Shown: piece after piece, positions 36,196-45,848 of the stretch | How the letters are laid out: each line of letters opens with the position of its first letter | Position numbering within the stretch: position 1 is the first letter of the stretch | Assembly (NCBI GenBank): GCA_019058245.1 | Contig: JAHPZJ010000017.1 | Span: 55,113-119,112, forward strand | Source of the DNA: Promethearchaeota archaeon | GTDB taxonomy: Archaea > Asgardarchaeota > Lokiarchaeia > Sigyniarchaeales > SOKP01 | Direction of reading: 5' to 3' | Length of the DNA stretch: 64,000 bases | Translations under genes and position numbers: made by a program | Notes under the pieces: model-generated | Database searches by the model: none | The model's input: only the letters and a program-made list of their open reading frames with translations | Told to the model about the DNA's origin: nothing

Positions 36196-37335
36196 ATGGA
36201 TGCAATTGCAGAATATTTAATAAAGATAGAAGATTTCTCTAAAATCTTGACAGCTTTATTAAAAGAAAAAGCAGTGGATAAAATAATCGGAGCTGAATTG
36301 AGAGTTGATAAAAAATCTGGAAATATTGATAGATTTACCGTTCAACCAAAATTAGTAGAAAAAGAAGAAGATCTAAAAGATTTTCCATTAACTCCTTTAA
36401 TTGCATTTGGATATGCAAGAACGGATTCTGCTTCAAAATTTTTGCATAAATCCGTTGCAGGTGCAATGAATGAAAAAATAGGGCTTATCGCACGACCGTG
36501 TGACACTAGAGCCTTAATAGAACTTGCAAAAATAAAACAAGTAAACCTCGATAATCTTTTTATAATTGGTCTTGAAGATAGAGGTATGCTTCCTAAAGCA
36601 GGAAGAGAAATGAGAGCAATTAAGGATGTTGATCCAACTAAAATTGTAAAAGAAAAGGTTGGAGATAACGGTCTAATTGTGAAAATGGAAGATGGAAGTA
36701 CAAAAGAATTTAATCTTTCGGTTGCCGAGAATTGTCTGAGATGTTATCGTAAAATCCCTACAATCGCTGATTTGACGGTTAGTGATCTTGGAATTCCAAT
36801 AGATTCAGATGAGATTATCTTGAAAGTATATTCCGAAAAAGGTAGTGAAATTTTAGATAAATCAGGAATTAAAACTAAACAACTTCCAGATAAAGAGAAA
36901 AAGGCTCATTTAGATAAATATAACGAAATTATTGAAAAAGCAAAAGAAAAACGAGCAAAAGATTTAGAAGAATGGAGTAAAATTCCTCAAAAAGAAAAGA
37001 TAGCAGAACTTCTTAAATGCACTATGTGTAATACTTGCATAAGAGGGTGCCCTGTTTGCTATTGTGTGGACTGTATTTTACAGAAAAAGAGGAAAGATAA
37101 GAATATTGATAAAGCTACTTACCAATTAACACGAATAGCGCATGTTGCTGATAGATGCGTAGAATGTGGAAACTGCGATAATAATTGTCCTCAAAATCTG
37201 CCATTATCTCTCTATTTTCAGTCATTAAATGATACTTTTAAAGAAAAATTTAGTCATGAAGCAGGGATGTCTGTTAATGATATTCCATTTCGATCTGGAA
37301 AAGCAATTTCCCAGATGGAATTAGAGAAAACATAA
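36196..37335 (+). CDS. FrhB/FdhB-like F420- or formate-linked Fe-S flavoprotein
   Basis: 379 residues. The N-terminal two thirds match the coenzyme F420 hydrogenase/dehydrogenase beta-subunit family: KIGLIARPCDTRALIELA and CLRCYRKIPTIADL, with the conserved P-C-D/E-x-x-A/R. The C-terminus has CTMCNTCIRGCPVCYC and CVECGNCDNNCP, two [4Fe-4S] groups as in FdhB. In Hdr-linked systems such a protein feeds electrons from reduced F420, NAD(P)H or formate to MvhD-HdrA. It starts about 107 bp after the SECIS-like hairpin and is probably part of the same functional unit. No in-frame UGA. Confidence 0.85.
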   Translation: MDAIAEYLIKIEDFSKILTALLKEKAVDKIIGAELRVDKKSGNIDRFTVQPKLVEKEEDLKDFPLTPLIAFGYARTDSASKFLHKSVAGAMNEKIGLIARPCDTRALIELAKIKQVNLDNLFIIGLEDRGMLPKAGREMRAIKDVDPTKIVKEKVGDNGLIVKMEDGSTKEFNLSVAENCLRCYRKIPTIADLTVSDLGIPIDSDEIILKVYSEKGSEILDKSGIKTKQLPDKEKKAHLDKYNEIIEKAKEKRAKDLEEWSKIPQKEKIAELLKCTMCNTCIRGCPVCYCVDCILQKKRKDKNIDKATYQLTRIAHVADRCVECGNCDNNCPQNLPLSLYFQSLNDTFKEKFSHEAGMSVNDIPFRSGKAISQMELEKT

Positions 37336-37541
37336 ACTATATTTTTTTAATTCTTTATTTTATAATTTTATTAAAATAATAAAGATCTTTTTTAGAGAAA
37401 TAATTCCTTTTTCGTAAAAAGATATGTATAAATAGTGGATTTTTTTTCTCTTTTACAAGAAAAAATTTTCGTATTTAAGAGAATTTGCCCAAAAGTAATT
37501 AAAAAGATAAAAAAAATTCCTGTGTATTTAAAACTAAAAAT

Positions 37542-38438
37542 GTGATTCTTATGTTATTACAACTTTCACAATATCAAGAACTAATACTTAACGAAATACT
37601 ACAGACTATAGCTATTTTATCTTTGATAATAGTTATTTCTTATCCAATATTAAAAAAAAAAGGAAAAGGAATAAAATCTGCTGAATTTAGGGTTAGTTTC
37701 ATGATAATTACATCGGTAATGGTAATGATAGTAATGATAAAAATAATAGATTTTTTTGATAAATCTGCTATAGCTCAAGGTTTTGGTTATATCTTTGGAA
37801 TTAGTTATATGATAATGAGCCTATTCCTTTCTGTTAGGATAATTTTTCGAACAAACAATAAATTGGATAATCTATTGAACAATATAATTAAATCAAGTTC
37901 AGAAGTAGCTATCAATGTGGCTAACATTGCGGCAGAATTAGCTGCTAATGCTAGTGAGATAAATGCAGCATCCGAAGAGATTGCAGCATCTACAGCTGAA
38001 ACAACAAGCCTTACACAAGGAATTATAAGAGCTTCAAGTGAGATAAATAATGTAAATGAGCTAATTACAAGCATAGCTGACCAAACAAATCTATTGGCGT
38101 TAAATGCCAGTATTGAAGCGGGTAGAGCTGGTGAACATGGGAGGGGATTTGCTGTTGTAGCAGATGAGGTTCGAAAACTTGCAGAAGAATCAAAAAGAGC
38201 AGTGAGTAATACTGGTAGTAAGATTACAGATATAATAAAAAATATACACCTGTCCTTTAATAATATGGAAGGAATAAGTTCGGCATCTGAACAACAAAGT
38301 GCTTCTATGGAAGAGATTTCTGCAACTGCAAACAAATTAGGTACACTGGCAGAAAATTTAAAGGACACTTTGAAAGTAGCAGAGGAACCAACTAAGCAAA
38401 AAAAGAAAATTACCTTAAAAGCAATAAGGAAGCATTAA
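37542..38438 (+). CDS. Methyl-accepting chemotaxis-like membrane protein 1
   Basis: 298 residues. Three hydrophobic segments (about 15-36, 50-70 and 78-100) occur before a cytoplasmic helical signalling domain with the MCP hairpin [19 protein letters not shown] ... [14 protein letters not shown]. There is no periplasmic sensor domain and no HAMP. The signalling domain is short, about 180 residues. It is nearly identical over that domain to the next gene, so a tandem duplication is clear. No che genes are seen in the window. Confidence 0.88.
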   Translation: MILMLLQLSQYQELILNEILQTIAILSLIIVISYPILKKKGKGIKSAEFRVSFMIITSVMVMIVMIKIIDFFDKSAIAQGFGYIFGISYMIMSLFLSVRIIFRTNNKLDNLLNNIIKSSSEVAINVANIAAELAANASEINAASEEIAASTAETTSLTQGIIRASSEINNVNELITSIADQTNLLALNASIEAGRAGEHGRGFAVVADEVRKLAEESKRAVSNTGSKITDIIKNIHLSFNNMEGISSASEQQSASMEEISATANKLGTLAENLKDTLKVAEEPTKQKKKITLKAIRKH

Positions 38439-38767
38439 AATCAGTCAGATGAAAAGTCTGCCAAGAAGTAAAAATAGAATATTTTATTTTTTATAGGTAT
38501 GAACTAAGACGACTACTTTTTTTAAGGAATAATATTTCAATTAGAGATTTTGATTCTGATTATTAAAAAAAGTTTTTTTCAATTATCAGTACGTCTATTT
38601 TTCATATAGCATATATTTATATAGTCTTTTTTTTATGTTTTTTATGCAATTTTTATCAAAAAAACAAGTTTTTATTGAAAATTGCTATTTTATGATACTT
38701 TTTTATAAAAAAATTAGTTACCGTCAAATAAAACTAGGAAATTTAAGTAATAATTAAAAGGATAAAT
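38439..38767 (+). promoter_or_regulatory. Leader region of MCP gene 2 with a long hairpin
   Basis: No ORF is seen. At 38646-38685 a 10-bp stem starts with GCAATTTT/AAAATTGC, followed by a 2x2 internal loop, an inner A5/T5 stem and a six-base loop. It lies about 80 bases before the ATG at 38768, so it could be in the mRNA leader. It may be chance in AT-rich DNA. Confidence 0.35.
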
Positions 38768-39664
38768 ATGATCTTACAAGGGATTAATACTGAAGAAATT
38801 TTTAATTTTTTATCACCTCTATTATTTTTTTGTGTTCTAATGATTGTTTTTTATCTAGTCATCAAAAAACGGGGAAAGGGAATAAAATCTAATGAATTTA
38901 AAGTTATCCTCATGTTCTTTATTTCGCTTATGATAATGGCATATATGACAAGGATTGCATTTTTATACTTTCCTGATAATATGACGGCTCAAGTGGTTGT
39001 TCAGTTAATTGGAATCTCTTTTATAGGAGTAAATGCGTTTTTAATTATTAGAATTATTAATAACACTGATAATAAACTAGATGATTTAACGAATAATGTA
39101 ATCAAATCAAGCTCAGAAGTAGCAATTAATGTTGCTAACATTGCAACAGAATTAGCTGCTAATGCTAGTGAAGTAAATGCAGCATCTGAAGAGATTGCAG
39201 CATCTACAGCAGAGACAACAAGCCTTACAGAAAAAATTATGAGAGCTTCAAGTGAAATAAATAATGTCAATGAGTTAATTACAAGCATAGCAGATCAAAC
39301 AAATCTTTTAGCGTTAAATGCCAGTATTGAAGCAGGTAGAGCTGGTGAACATGGAAGAGGTTTTGCGGTCGTCGCGGATGAAGTTAGAAAGTTAGCAGAA
39401 GAATCCAAAAGAGCCGTCAGTAATACTGGCAATAAAATTACAGACATAATTAAAAACATACAGGTTTCCTTTAATAATATGGAAGGAATTAGTGCTGCTG
39501 CTGAACAACAAAGTGCTTCTATGGAAGAGATCACTGCAACTGCAAATAAATTAGGAACTTTGGCTGAAAATCTAAAAGACACTTTGAAAGTAAAAGAAGA
39601 TTTAAATGAGAAAAAAAAGAAGACAACTTTATTATCAAAAATTAAATCCTCAGTGAACATCTAA
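38768..39664 (+). CDS. Methyl-accepting chemotaxis-like membrane protein 2
   Basis: 298 residues, same length and plan as the preceding receptor: N-terminal transmembrane segments, then an MCP signalling domain almost identical to its neighbour ([40 protein letters not shown]). The membrane part is more diverged ([20 protein letters not shown]), suggesting a different signal or partner with a shared output. It ends near the convergent histidine kinase gene. Confidence 0.88.
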   Translation: MILQGINTEEIFNFLSPLLFFCVLMIVFYLVIKKRGKGIKSNEFKVILMFFISLMIMAYMTRIAFLYFPDNMTAQVVVQLIGISFIGVNAFLIIRIINNTDNKLDDLTNNVIKSSSEVAINVANIATELAANASEVNAASEEIAASTAETTSLTEKIMRASSEINNVNELITSIADQTNLLALNASIEAGRAGEHGRGFAVVADEVRKLAEESKRAVSNTGNKITDIIKNIQVSFNNMEGISAAAEQQSASMEEITATANKLGTLAENLKDTLKVKEDLNEKKKKTTLLSKIKSSVNI

Positions 39665-39733
39665 TAAACGCAAGAAAACATATTCTAGTCGTTTATATAT
39701 AGGTACTTAGTAAGTAAGGAAATAAGTAAAAAA

Positions 39734-41611
39734 TTAAGAATTTTCAATCTTTTTTTTTAGTAATCTCACTGTAAAAGTAGCGCCTTTATTTCTTCCCTCA
39801 GATTCGACATAAATTTGTCCACCATGTAACTCTACTATTTCTTTTGATATATATAAACCGAGCCCAGATCCTTCAATATCTACACCTAAATCCATTCCAT
39901 GTCTCTCTATTTTTCCAAATTTTTCAAATAATTTCTCCTTTTCTTTCTCGGTTATTCCCACTCCTGAGTCTTTTATTCGAACATCAATATAATCAGCTTT
40001 TTCAACAAGATAAATAAAAATTTCACCCTCTATCGGATTGTTATTAATTGCGTTTGAAATAATATTTATAAGAACTTGTCTGAACCTAAGTCTATCTATA
40101 TCGGCATAGATTTCATTTGGAATCTCGAGTTTTAACTTCAGTTGACGATTAGTGGCTAAGTATTTCATATCATTTATACAATCAACTAAAAGTTCTGACA
40201 AATTTTCTTTTTGAAATTTTAAATTTAGTTTTTTAGATTCCAATCTTGAAGCATCTAATAAATTATCAATTAGATGTTTTAAACGAAGAGAACCACGATG
40301 TCCTATTTCAAGATATTTTTGTGCTTCTATTCCAATTTCATGCAGGTAAAATTTATTTAGGATTTGATAAGCACCATATATTGATGTCATTGGAGTTTTT
40401 AATTCATGAGACAATCGTATTATCAGATCTTTCCTAAGTTCATGAAGTTCTAACAATCTTTTGTTTTCTTCAATAATTATCTGCTCGGCTTCTTTTTCAT
40501 CAGTAATATCTTTGGCTAATACTAAATCTGCAGGTTTACCATCAAAAATAATAGTTTTTGAAAAAAGATCTACCCACATAACTTCTCCATTTTTTTTAAG
40601 AGCACGATACTTATAATTACTTATTGCATTTATATATCCTTCCTGTTTTTTCCTAGCTTGTTCCATAACAAACGCTCTATCATCAGGATGAATTCCTTTT
40701 ATAAATTCATCAGGACCCCAATTTCTTATTTCCTCCGCAGAAAATCCTGTACTTCTGGGTAATTCTTCGTTAAAATATTTTATTGTTCCATCTTGAATAA
40801 CAAATATGCTCATTAATGACTGTTCAGTAATAACTCTAAATCTTTCCTCTGATTCTTTTATCTTTTGAATTGTTATTTTACGCTTAGTAATGTCTCGTAT
40901 AAAAACTAAAACCTGATCTTCAGAAAAATATAAATGTCGAGCTTCAAAATAACGAGTTGAACCCTTAATTTGAAGATCAAAATCTACTGTTAATGGTTCA
41001 TGTGTTTCTAATGTTTTACTTATGCTTTTTGTACTAAGATCAATTATATGTTTTGGGAAACTGTTTCTGATATTCTTACCAACAAAGGTTTCTAATGGAA
41101 AATTGAAATCCTCAATATTCCCTCTATAGTCTAAGATGGTGCCATCCTTAGAAACTAAGAAAAATAAATCTGGTATACTCTCAAATATTCTTCGAGACTT
41201 ATGCGCTGATTCCACTATCTGTTGTTCTACTTCTTTATAAGTTGATACATCATGACCAATCCCAAGTGTTGCATAATAATTACCTTCTTTTTTTAATGGA
41301 ATCGTTTTCACTTCAATATAAATTATCGTACCATTTTTTTTTCTTACTTTGTATGTTTTGGGTATTTTAACAGCTCCAGTTTTCCTTTCCTTTTTAAGTT
41401 CATCAGAAATAATAGAGGGTACTTCCTCAAACAATAAATCGGTAATCTTCATTCCATATAGTTCTTTTTTAGAATATGCAAATTTTCGAATAAAAACATC
41501 ATTAGCATCAAGGATATTCCCATTTTTATCGTGAAGATATATATGATCGTAGGAATTCTCAAATATTTCCTTAAGATAATTAGTATATCCTTGAACTATA
41601 CTCCTCATCAA
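39734..41611 (-). CDS. Multi-PAS sensor histidine kinase
   Basis: 625 residues without membrane segments. Three PAS domains lie at about 12-130, 140-250 and 255-375. A HisKA domain follows with the phospho-acceptor in IRLSHELKTPMTS, and a HATPase domain with VIKDSGVGI-like DVRIKDSGVGI and GSGLGLYISKEIVELHGG (G1/G2 boxes). It is a cytoplasmic, likely redox- or ligand-sensing kinase. No response regulator is nearby. Convergent with the MCP pair; a functional link is not shown. Confidence 0.92.
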   Translation of the reverse strand: MMRSIVQGYTNYLKEIFENSYDHIYLHDKNGNILDANDVFIRKFAYSKKELYGMKITDLLFEEVPSIISDELKKERKTGAVKIPKTYKVRKKNGTIIYIEVKTIPLKKEGNYYATLGIGHDVSTYKEVEQQIVESAHKSRRIFESIPDLFFLVSKDGTILDYRGNIEDFNFPLETFVGKNIRNSFPKHIIDLSTKSISKTLETHEPLTVDFDLQIKGSTRYFEARHLYFSEDQVLVFIRDITKRKITIQKIKESEERFRVITEQSLMSIFVIQDGTIKYFNEELPRSTGFSAEEIRNWGPDEFIKGIHPDDRAFVMEQARKKQEGYINAISNYKYRALKKNGEVMWVDLFSKTIIFDGKPADLVLAKDITDEKEAEQIIIEENKRLLELHELRKDLIIRLSHELKTPMTSIYGAYQILNKFYLHEIGIEAQKYLEIGHRGSLRLKHLIDNLLDASRLESKKLNLKFQKENLSELLVDCINDMKYLATNRQLKLKLEIPNEIYADIDRLRFRQVLINIISNAINNNPIEGEIFIYLVEKADYIDVRIKDSGVGITEKEKEKLFEKFGKIERHGMDLGVDIEGSGLGLYISKEIVELHGGQIYVESEGRNKGATFTVRLLKKKIENS

Positions 41612-42127
41612 GAAAACCGATCTATGTTAATAAATTTTAATCAAAATCTTTTTTATAATAATTTCCCTTAAAAAAAATTTAAGAGTATTCACTCAAAATA
41701 TTAGATAAAGTTTTGATTATTATACCTTTTGTATTTTTTTTTGTATTTGGTTTTGTGGAAACAAATCATTTTAGATATAATTTTTTTATCTTAAGTATAA
41801 TTAATCAATTATTTGCTAAAATCAAATCAAGATTACATAATATTGACTATATCTAAACATAAAATTTAAAAAAATTATTCAAATCTAGCTAAAAAAATGT
41901 TTTTAGTATCGATTATAAATATATATCATGCTATTATCATTATTTATCCTTAGCGTATATTTTATTTTGGATATTGCTGTATCTTTATTATTTTAAAATG
42001 GTTCACTTTTACAACTTACTTTTTTTTGCTTCATTATAACTAAAATCATAATAACATATAAAGAAAAGATTTTTATAGATATCTAAATCAATTTACAATG
42101 ATAATTCAATATAAGTGGTGAAAAATT
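41612..42127. other. Intergenic region, no gene recognised
   Basis: About 516 bp of AT-rich DNA. I see no ORF, tRNA or strong hairpin. A Shine-Dalgarno-like GGTGAA ends six bases before the ATG at 42128 and belongs to the small Cys-rich gene. Confidence 0.5.
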
Positions 42128-42283
42128 ATGGTTCATTGTCATGAAATGAAAGAAGGGGATGTTTATGTTTGTGAAGATTGTGGTCTTGAATTAACAGTTT
42201 CGAAAGGTTGTGATTGTGCCGATGAAAGTGCTTGTTCAGATATGGGGTTTACCTGTTGTGGCGGAGATATGAAAAAAAAATAA
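42128..42283 (+). CDS. Small Cys-rich (zinc-ribbon-like) protein
   Basis: A 51-codon ORF beginning MVHCHEMKEGDVYVCEDCG and holding eight Cys residues, including CEDCG and a CDC / CC pair near the C-terminus. The GDVYVCEDCGLELTV core resembles small rubredoxin/desulforedoxin-like or zinc-ribbon proteins of anaerobes. A GGTGAA Shine-Dalgarno site supports the start, and a ten-T run follows the gene. Probably metal binding, function unknown. Confidence 0.72.
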   Translation: MVHCHEMKEGDVYVCEDCGLELTVSKGCDCADESACSDMGFTCCGGDMKKK

Positions 42284-42298
42284 ATATTACATTTTTAC

Positions 42299-42308
42299 TT
42301 TTTTTTTT
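42299..42308 (+). terminator. Poly-T terminator candidate
   Basis: Ten consecutive T residues 16 bases after the stop of the small Cys-rich gene, and before the separate ferredoxin gene, fit archaeal termination. Confidence 0.45.
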
Positions 42309-42433
42309 AATATTTTTAACTATTATTTTCCCTATTTTTCAATAAGAACTATATTTCCTAAGAGATACAAGTTCTAAAAGCTTTATTACCTTGCATATAT
42401 TATTAATATATATTAAAAAAATACTGATTTAAT

Positions 42434-43201
42434 ATGTCGCTACCATCAAAAAAAGCTATTCAAGTGGATGAGAATACAATAGACTATGAATATAAAATGT
42501 TAAACCATGTTATGCAACTCCGATATCATGAAGACAAATGTGTGGACTGTGGGTTTTGTCATCGTGTTTGTCCAGTTACAGTTTCAATCTATGATGAACC
42601 CTTAAAAAAAACTGCTATAGGTACCCCAGAGGAGATGAAAATTGACTCTGATAAAAAGATAGTTGTTGACACAGAAAAGTGTGTATGGTGTGGTTGTTGT
42701 ACGTGGATTTGCCCAGGTTATACACTAGAACTTTTCATTAATGGTGAAAAGAAACTAAATGTTGTTGAAAATGGTTCGCTTCCTGAATTTGAGGAAGAAG
42801 TGAGGACTTTAGAAAATGGTCAAAAAGTTAGAAAAGTAGTAGAAGGATCTATTACGATTACTTGTAATGAGAAAGATACGAAGACAATCGATGATTTTTG
42901 CGATGAATGTTCAGTTAGTGCAATGGAGAGAAAAGGAAAGGAAATTGAAGTCGATAAAGACAAATGTATTCTGTGTTTTAAATGTTCCGAAGCAGCTAAG
43001 AAATATGAGAATATTAGTGTTGAGGTTCATCGAGATCGATTTAAGAATATAAAGGGTGAACCTTCTTCTGTATGGAATGGCATCATGTTAAGAGTTCTTG
43101 GCAAAGAAGGTAAAGTTAAAGGTATTTTAAGTCGAAGTCAAAATAAACTTTCTGATGCAGTTATGCGCTTAATGGGAAAGGGATTTGAAGAAGAAGCGTA
43201 A
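42434..43201 (+). CDS. Ferredoxin-domain protein with two intact [4Fe-4S] motifs
   Basis: 255 residues. Two canonical motifs are present, CVDCGFCHRVCP (about 36-47) and CVWCGCCTWICP (about 86-97). A third, degenerate region (CDECS, then CILCFKCSEAAKKY) lacks the final Cys-Pro and probably binds no standard cluster. The C-terminal 60 residues are basic. It may serve as an electron carrier for the Hdr or AOR systems, but it is about 5 kb away and separately transcribed. Confidence 0.78.
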   Translation: MSLPSKKAIQVDENTIDYEYKMLNHVMQLRYHEDKCVDCGFCHRVCPVTVSIYDEPLKKTAIGTPEEMKIDSDKKIVVDTEKCVWCGCCTWICPGYTLELFINGEKKLNVVENGSLPEFEEEVRTLENGQKVRKVVEGSITITCNEKDTKTIDDFCDECSVSAMERKGKEIEVDKDKCILCFKCSEAAKKYENISVEVHRDRFKNIKGEPSSVWNGIMLRVLGKEGKVKGILSRSQNKLSDAVMRLMGKGFEEEA

Positions 43202-43632
43202 TTTTTCGATCTTTTATCCTATTTTTATTATATCATCCATATAATTATTGCAACTCTAATTTATTCTGTTGAAATAAATGTAAACCATTAATTATTTGAT
43301 TTCTTATATTACTTTTATAAATCAGGGCAATTAGGCTTAAAATTTAAAATACTATATCCTTTATTACTAATATTTTTCAAAAAAAAATATAATAACAATT
43401 TATTGGACAATACAAGTTTTTGTTTTTATTGAGAATGATAAATTTTTTTGATTTTTTTTTTTAAACTTGAAATCTGATTGAATTTTAAATTTACTATGAA
43501 TAGAATTTTCTCAAGTCATTCGACCATTTAAAAAAATTTAAAACTAAAAGATTAAAAAACTATCTACCACATATTTAGATTGTTATTTCTAATAAAACAA
43601 AACCTATTTAAAAAATGATAAAGTGATATAAA
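43202..43632. other. Intergenic region upstream of GAPDH
   Basis: 431 bp of AT-rich DNA with no ORF of note. TATTTAAAAA at 43606-43615, about 20-25 bases before the GAPDH ATG, is a TATA-box candidate for a nearly leaderless transcript. Confidence 0.4.
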
Positions 43633-44640
43633 ATGGCAAAAAGAGTTGCAATCAACGGTTTCGGGCGTATAGGACGTCTATTTTTCCGAGCTGTTTATGA
43701 TAATTTCTGGAATGATATTGATGTTGTGTCAATCAATGATCTTTTTGAACCAAAATATTTGGCGTATGCGTTAAAATATGACTCTGTCTTTGGAAGATTT
43801 AAAGGAAAAGTAGAATCTACTGAAAACTCATTGATAATTGATGGTAAGAATATACCAATAACTGCTGAGAGAGATCCTGCAGCTTTACCACATGCTAGCA
43901 ATAATATTGATGTTGCTGTTGAATCTACTGGTCGATTCGTAAATAGAGAAGGAGCTAGCAAACATTTAACTGCTGGTGCAAAAAGAGTTTTAATTAGTGC
44001 TCCTGCTACAGATCCAGATATTACAGTTGTAATGGGATGTAATGATGATAAATTAACAAGTGATCATAAAATTATTTCAAATGCATCTTGTACTACTAAT
44101 TGTTTAGCTCCCATAGTAAAAGTTTTACAAGAATCTGTAAAAATTAAGTACGGTATAATGACTACAATACATTCGTATACTAATGATCAATCCACAGCAG
44201 ATATAGCACGTGCTGGAACTCCAGAGAAAATGATCCGAGGAAGAGCTGCCGCAGCCAACATGATCCCAACTTCAACGGGAGCAGCTAAAGCTATTGGATT
44301 GGTTTTTCCTGAATTGCAAGGAAAATTAGATGGAATAGCAATGAGAGTTCCAACTCCAGATGGTAGTGTTGTAGATCTTAAAGCAGTAGTTGAGAATCCA
44401 ATCTCAGCAGCAGAGATTAATGCAAAGATGAGAGAAGCAGCTAATGGATCCTTAAAGGGTATCTTAGATTATACCGATGATCCAATAGTAAGTAGTGATA
44501 TTGTTGGAAATCCTCATAGTTCTGTCTTTAGTAGCCTCTGGACGAAAGTAATCAATGATGAAGTTTCCGTTTTATCATGGTACGATAATGAATGGGGATT
44601 TTCTAACCGTATGGCTGAATTAATCATTAAAAAGTTATAA
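43633..44640 (+). CDS. gap: Class I (bacterial/eukaryotic-type) glyceraldehyde-3-phosphate dehydrogenase
   Basis: 335 residues with INGFGRIGRLFFRAV at the N-terminus, the catalytic SNASCTTNCLAPIVKVL, the substrate loop GRAAAANMIPTSTGAAKAIG and the C-terminal WYDNEWGFSNRMAELI. These are class I phosphorylating GAPDH signatures; most archaea instead use a distinct class II enzyme. It catalyses glyceraldehyde-3-phosphate to 1,3-bisphosphoglycerate, with NAD preferred from the Asp in VSINDLFEP. Class I GAPDH in archaea is usually explained by transfer from bacteria. An eight-T run follows. Confidence 0.95.
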   Translation: MAKRVAINGFGRIGRLFFRAVYDNFWNDIDVVSINDLFEPKYLAYALKYDSVFGRFKGKVESTENSLIIDGKNIPITAERDPAALPHASNNIDVAVESTGRFVNREGASKHLTAGAKRVLISAPATDPDITVVMGCNDDKLTSDHKIISNASCTTNCLAPIVKVLQESVKIKYGIMTTIHSYTNDQSTADIARAGTPEKMIRGRAAAANMIPTSTGAAKAIGLVFPELQGKLDGIAMRVPTPDGSVVDLKAVVENPISAAEINAKMREAANGSLKGILDYTDDPIVSSDIVGNPHSSVFSSLWTKVINDEVSVLSWYDNEWGFSNRMAELIIKKL

Positions 44641-44659
44641 TTCTTATATTATTTAATTC

Positions 44660-44667
44660 TTTTTTTT
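44660..44667 (+). terminator. Poly-T terminator candidate after GAPDH
   Basis: Eight T residues begin 20 bases after the GAPDH stop codon, and the next gene has its own upstream region. Confidence 0.35.
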
Positions 44668-44796
44668 CATTTTCTCTATTATCAATAACTTGCTTTTGAA
44701 AAAGAAAGTAATAAAGATCTTTAAATAAATATTCAATTTCTTTTAAAATTTGTAAAAGAATAATCCTTTTAAAGTTCTTTAAATAATAATTAATCC

Positions 44797-45744
44797 ATGA
44801 ATCTTAGCACAGGAAAACCGATCGAATTAACAGACAAAAGATTATTTGATGAATATTTTGAAAAGTATCCACCAGAAATCTCTGAATTTACTTTCACTAA
44901 CCTTTTCATGTGGAGGAATTATTATAATTTCTCATTTATCGTATTTAAGGAACATTTAATCCTATTTTCTTATGATTATTTGAAGAATAGAAGAAAGCCT
45001 ATAAATACAGACTCAGATGATTATCTTTATTTTTTTCCTCCAATTGGTCCAAGTCCTGATAAAATCATTCTTGAATTATTTGAAAATCTTGAGAATATAG
45101 AGGTTCATAGGGTTCCAGAAGATATCTATGAAAAACTAAAGGAAAGTAAGAATTTTACCAAATTAAATTTAAAATGTCTTGAAGATCGGAATAATTGGGA
45201 TTATGTCCATGATAAAGAAGAAATACTAAATTTAGCGGGAAATAAATATCGGCAAAATAGAAGATGGTTACAGAAATTCAAAAACACCTACGATTACGAT
45301 TTCCAATTATTATCAGTAGATCTCGTTGAAAAATGTAAAGAATTGCAGCTTGAATGGTGCATCATACAAGCATGTACAGAAGATGAAAGTTTAGATGCTG
45401 AACAAGATGCAATCTACGAAGCCTTAAATAATTTTAACGCTCTTGGATTTAGTGGAGGTATAATATGTGTGGATAATAGATGCGCGGCGTATACTTTTGG
45501 TGAAATGCTAAATAATGATACTTTAGTGATTCATATAGAGAAAGCCCATAAGGAATATGAAGGGTCTTATCAAGCTATTAATAATTTCTTCTTAAAAAAT
45601 TCTTATGAAAGTGCAATTTATGTTAATAGAGAACAAGATTTAGGTATAGAGGGTTTGAGAAGAGCGAAAGAATCCTATAAACCCATTCATATGATCAAAA
45701 AGAGTATTATTTATAGGAGAAGAATAGAAAACAATCCATATTGA
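44797..45744 (+). CDS. DUF2156/phosphatidylglycerol lysyltransferase C-terminal-like protein
   Basis: 315 residues matching the GNAT-like DUF2156 family: EFTFTNLFMWRNYYNF near residue 27, NKYRQNRRWLQKFKNTYDYDF, then AAYTFGEMLNNDTLVIHIEKAHKEYEGSYQAINN and NREQDLGIEGLRRAKESYKP. Bacterial relatives transfer aminoacyl groups to lipids, but many family members are uncharacterised, so only the fold is claimed. There is no membrane domain. It ends in TGA, another normal use of UGA as a stop in this genome. Confidence 0.8.
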   Translation: MNLSTGKPIELTDKRLFDEYFEKYPPEISEFTFTNLFMWRNYYNFSFIVFKEHLILFSYDYLKNRRKPINTDSDDYLYFFPPIGPSPDKIILELFENLENIEVHRVPEDIYEKLKESKNFTKLNLKCLEDRNNWDYVHDKEEILNLAGNKYRQNRRWLQKFKNTYDYDFQLLSVDLVEKCKELQLEWCIIQACTEDESLDAEQDAIYEALNNFNALGFSGGIICVDNRCAAYTFGEMLNNDTLVIHIEKAHKEYEGSYQAINNFFLKNSYESAIYVNREQDLGIEGLRRAKESYKPIHMIKKSIIYRRRIENNPY

Positions 45745-45848
45745 ATTCTTTATATATTTATTCAATGTTATCTTATGTTTTCTTATAAGTTTAAAACAAT
45801 TGGATATTTTAGAAGAGGACTATTTAGGAAGTTTAAAGGGATCTAGTC

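Noticed and set aside
37805..39660. Leftward ORFs antisense to the MCP genes
   Set aside because: They mirror the repetitive codon pattern of the MCP signalling domains and show no family features.
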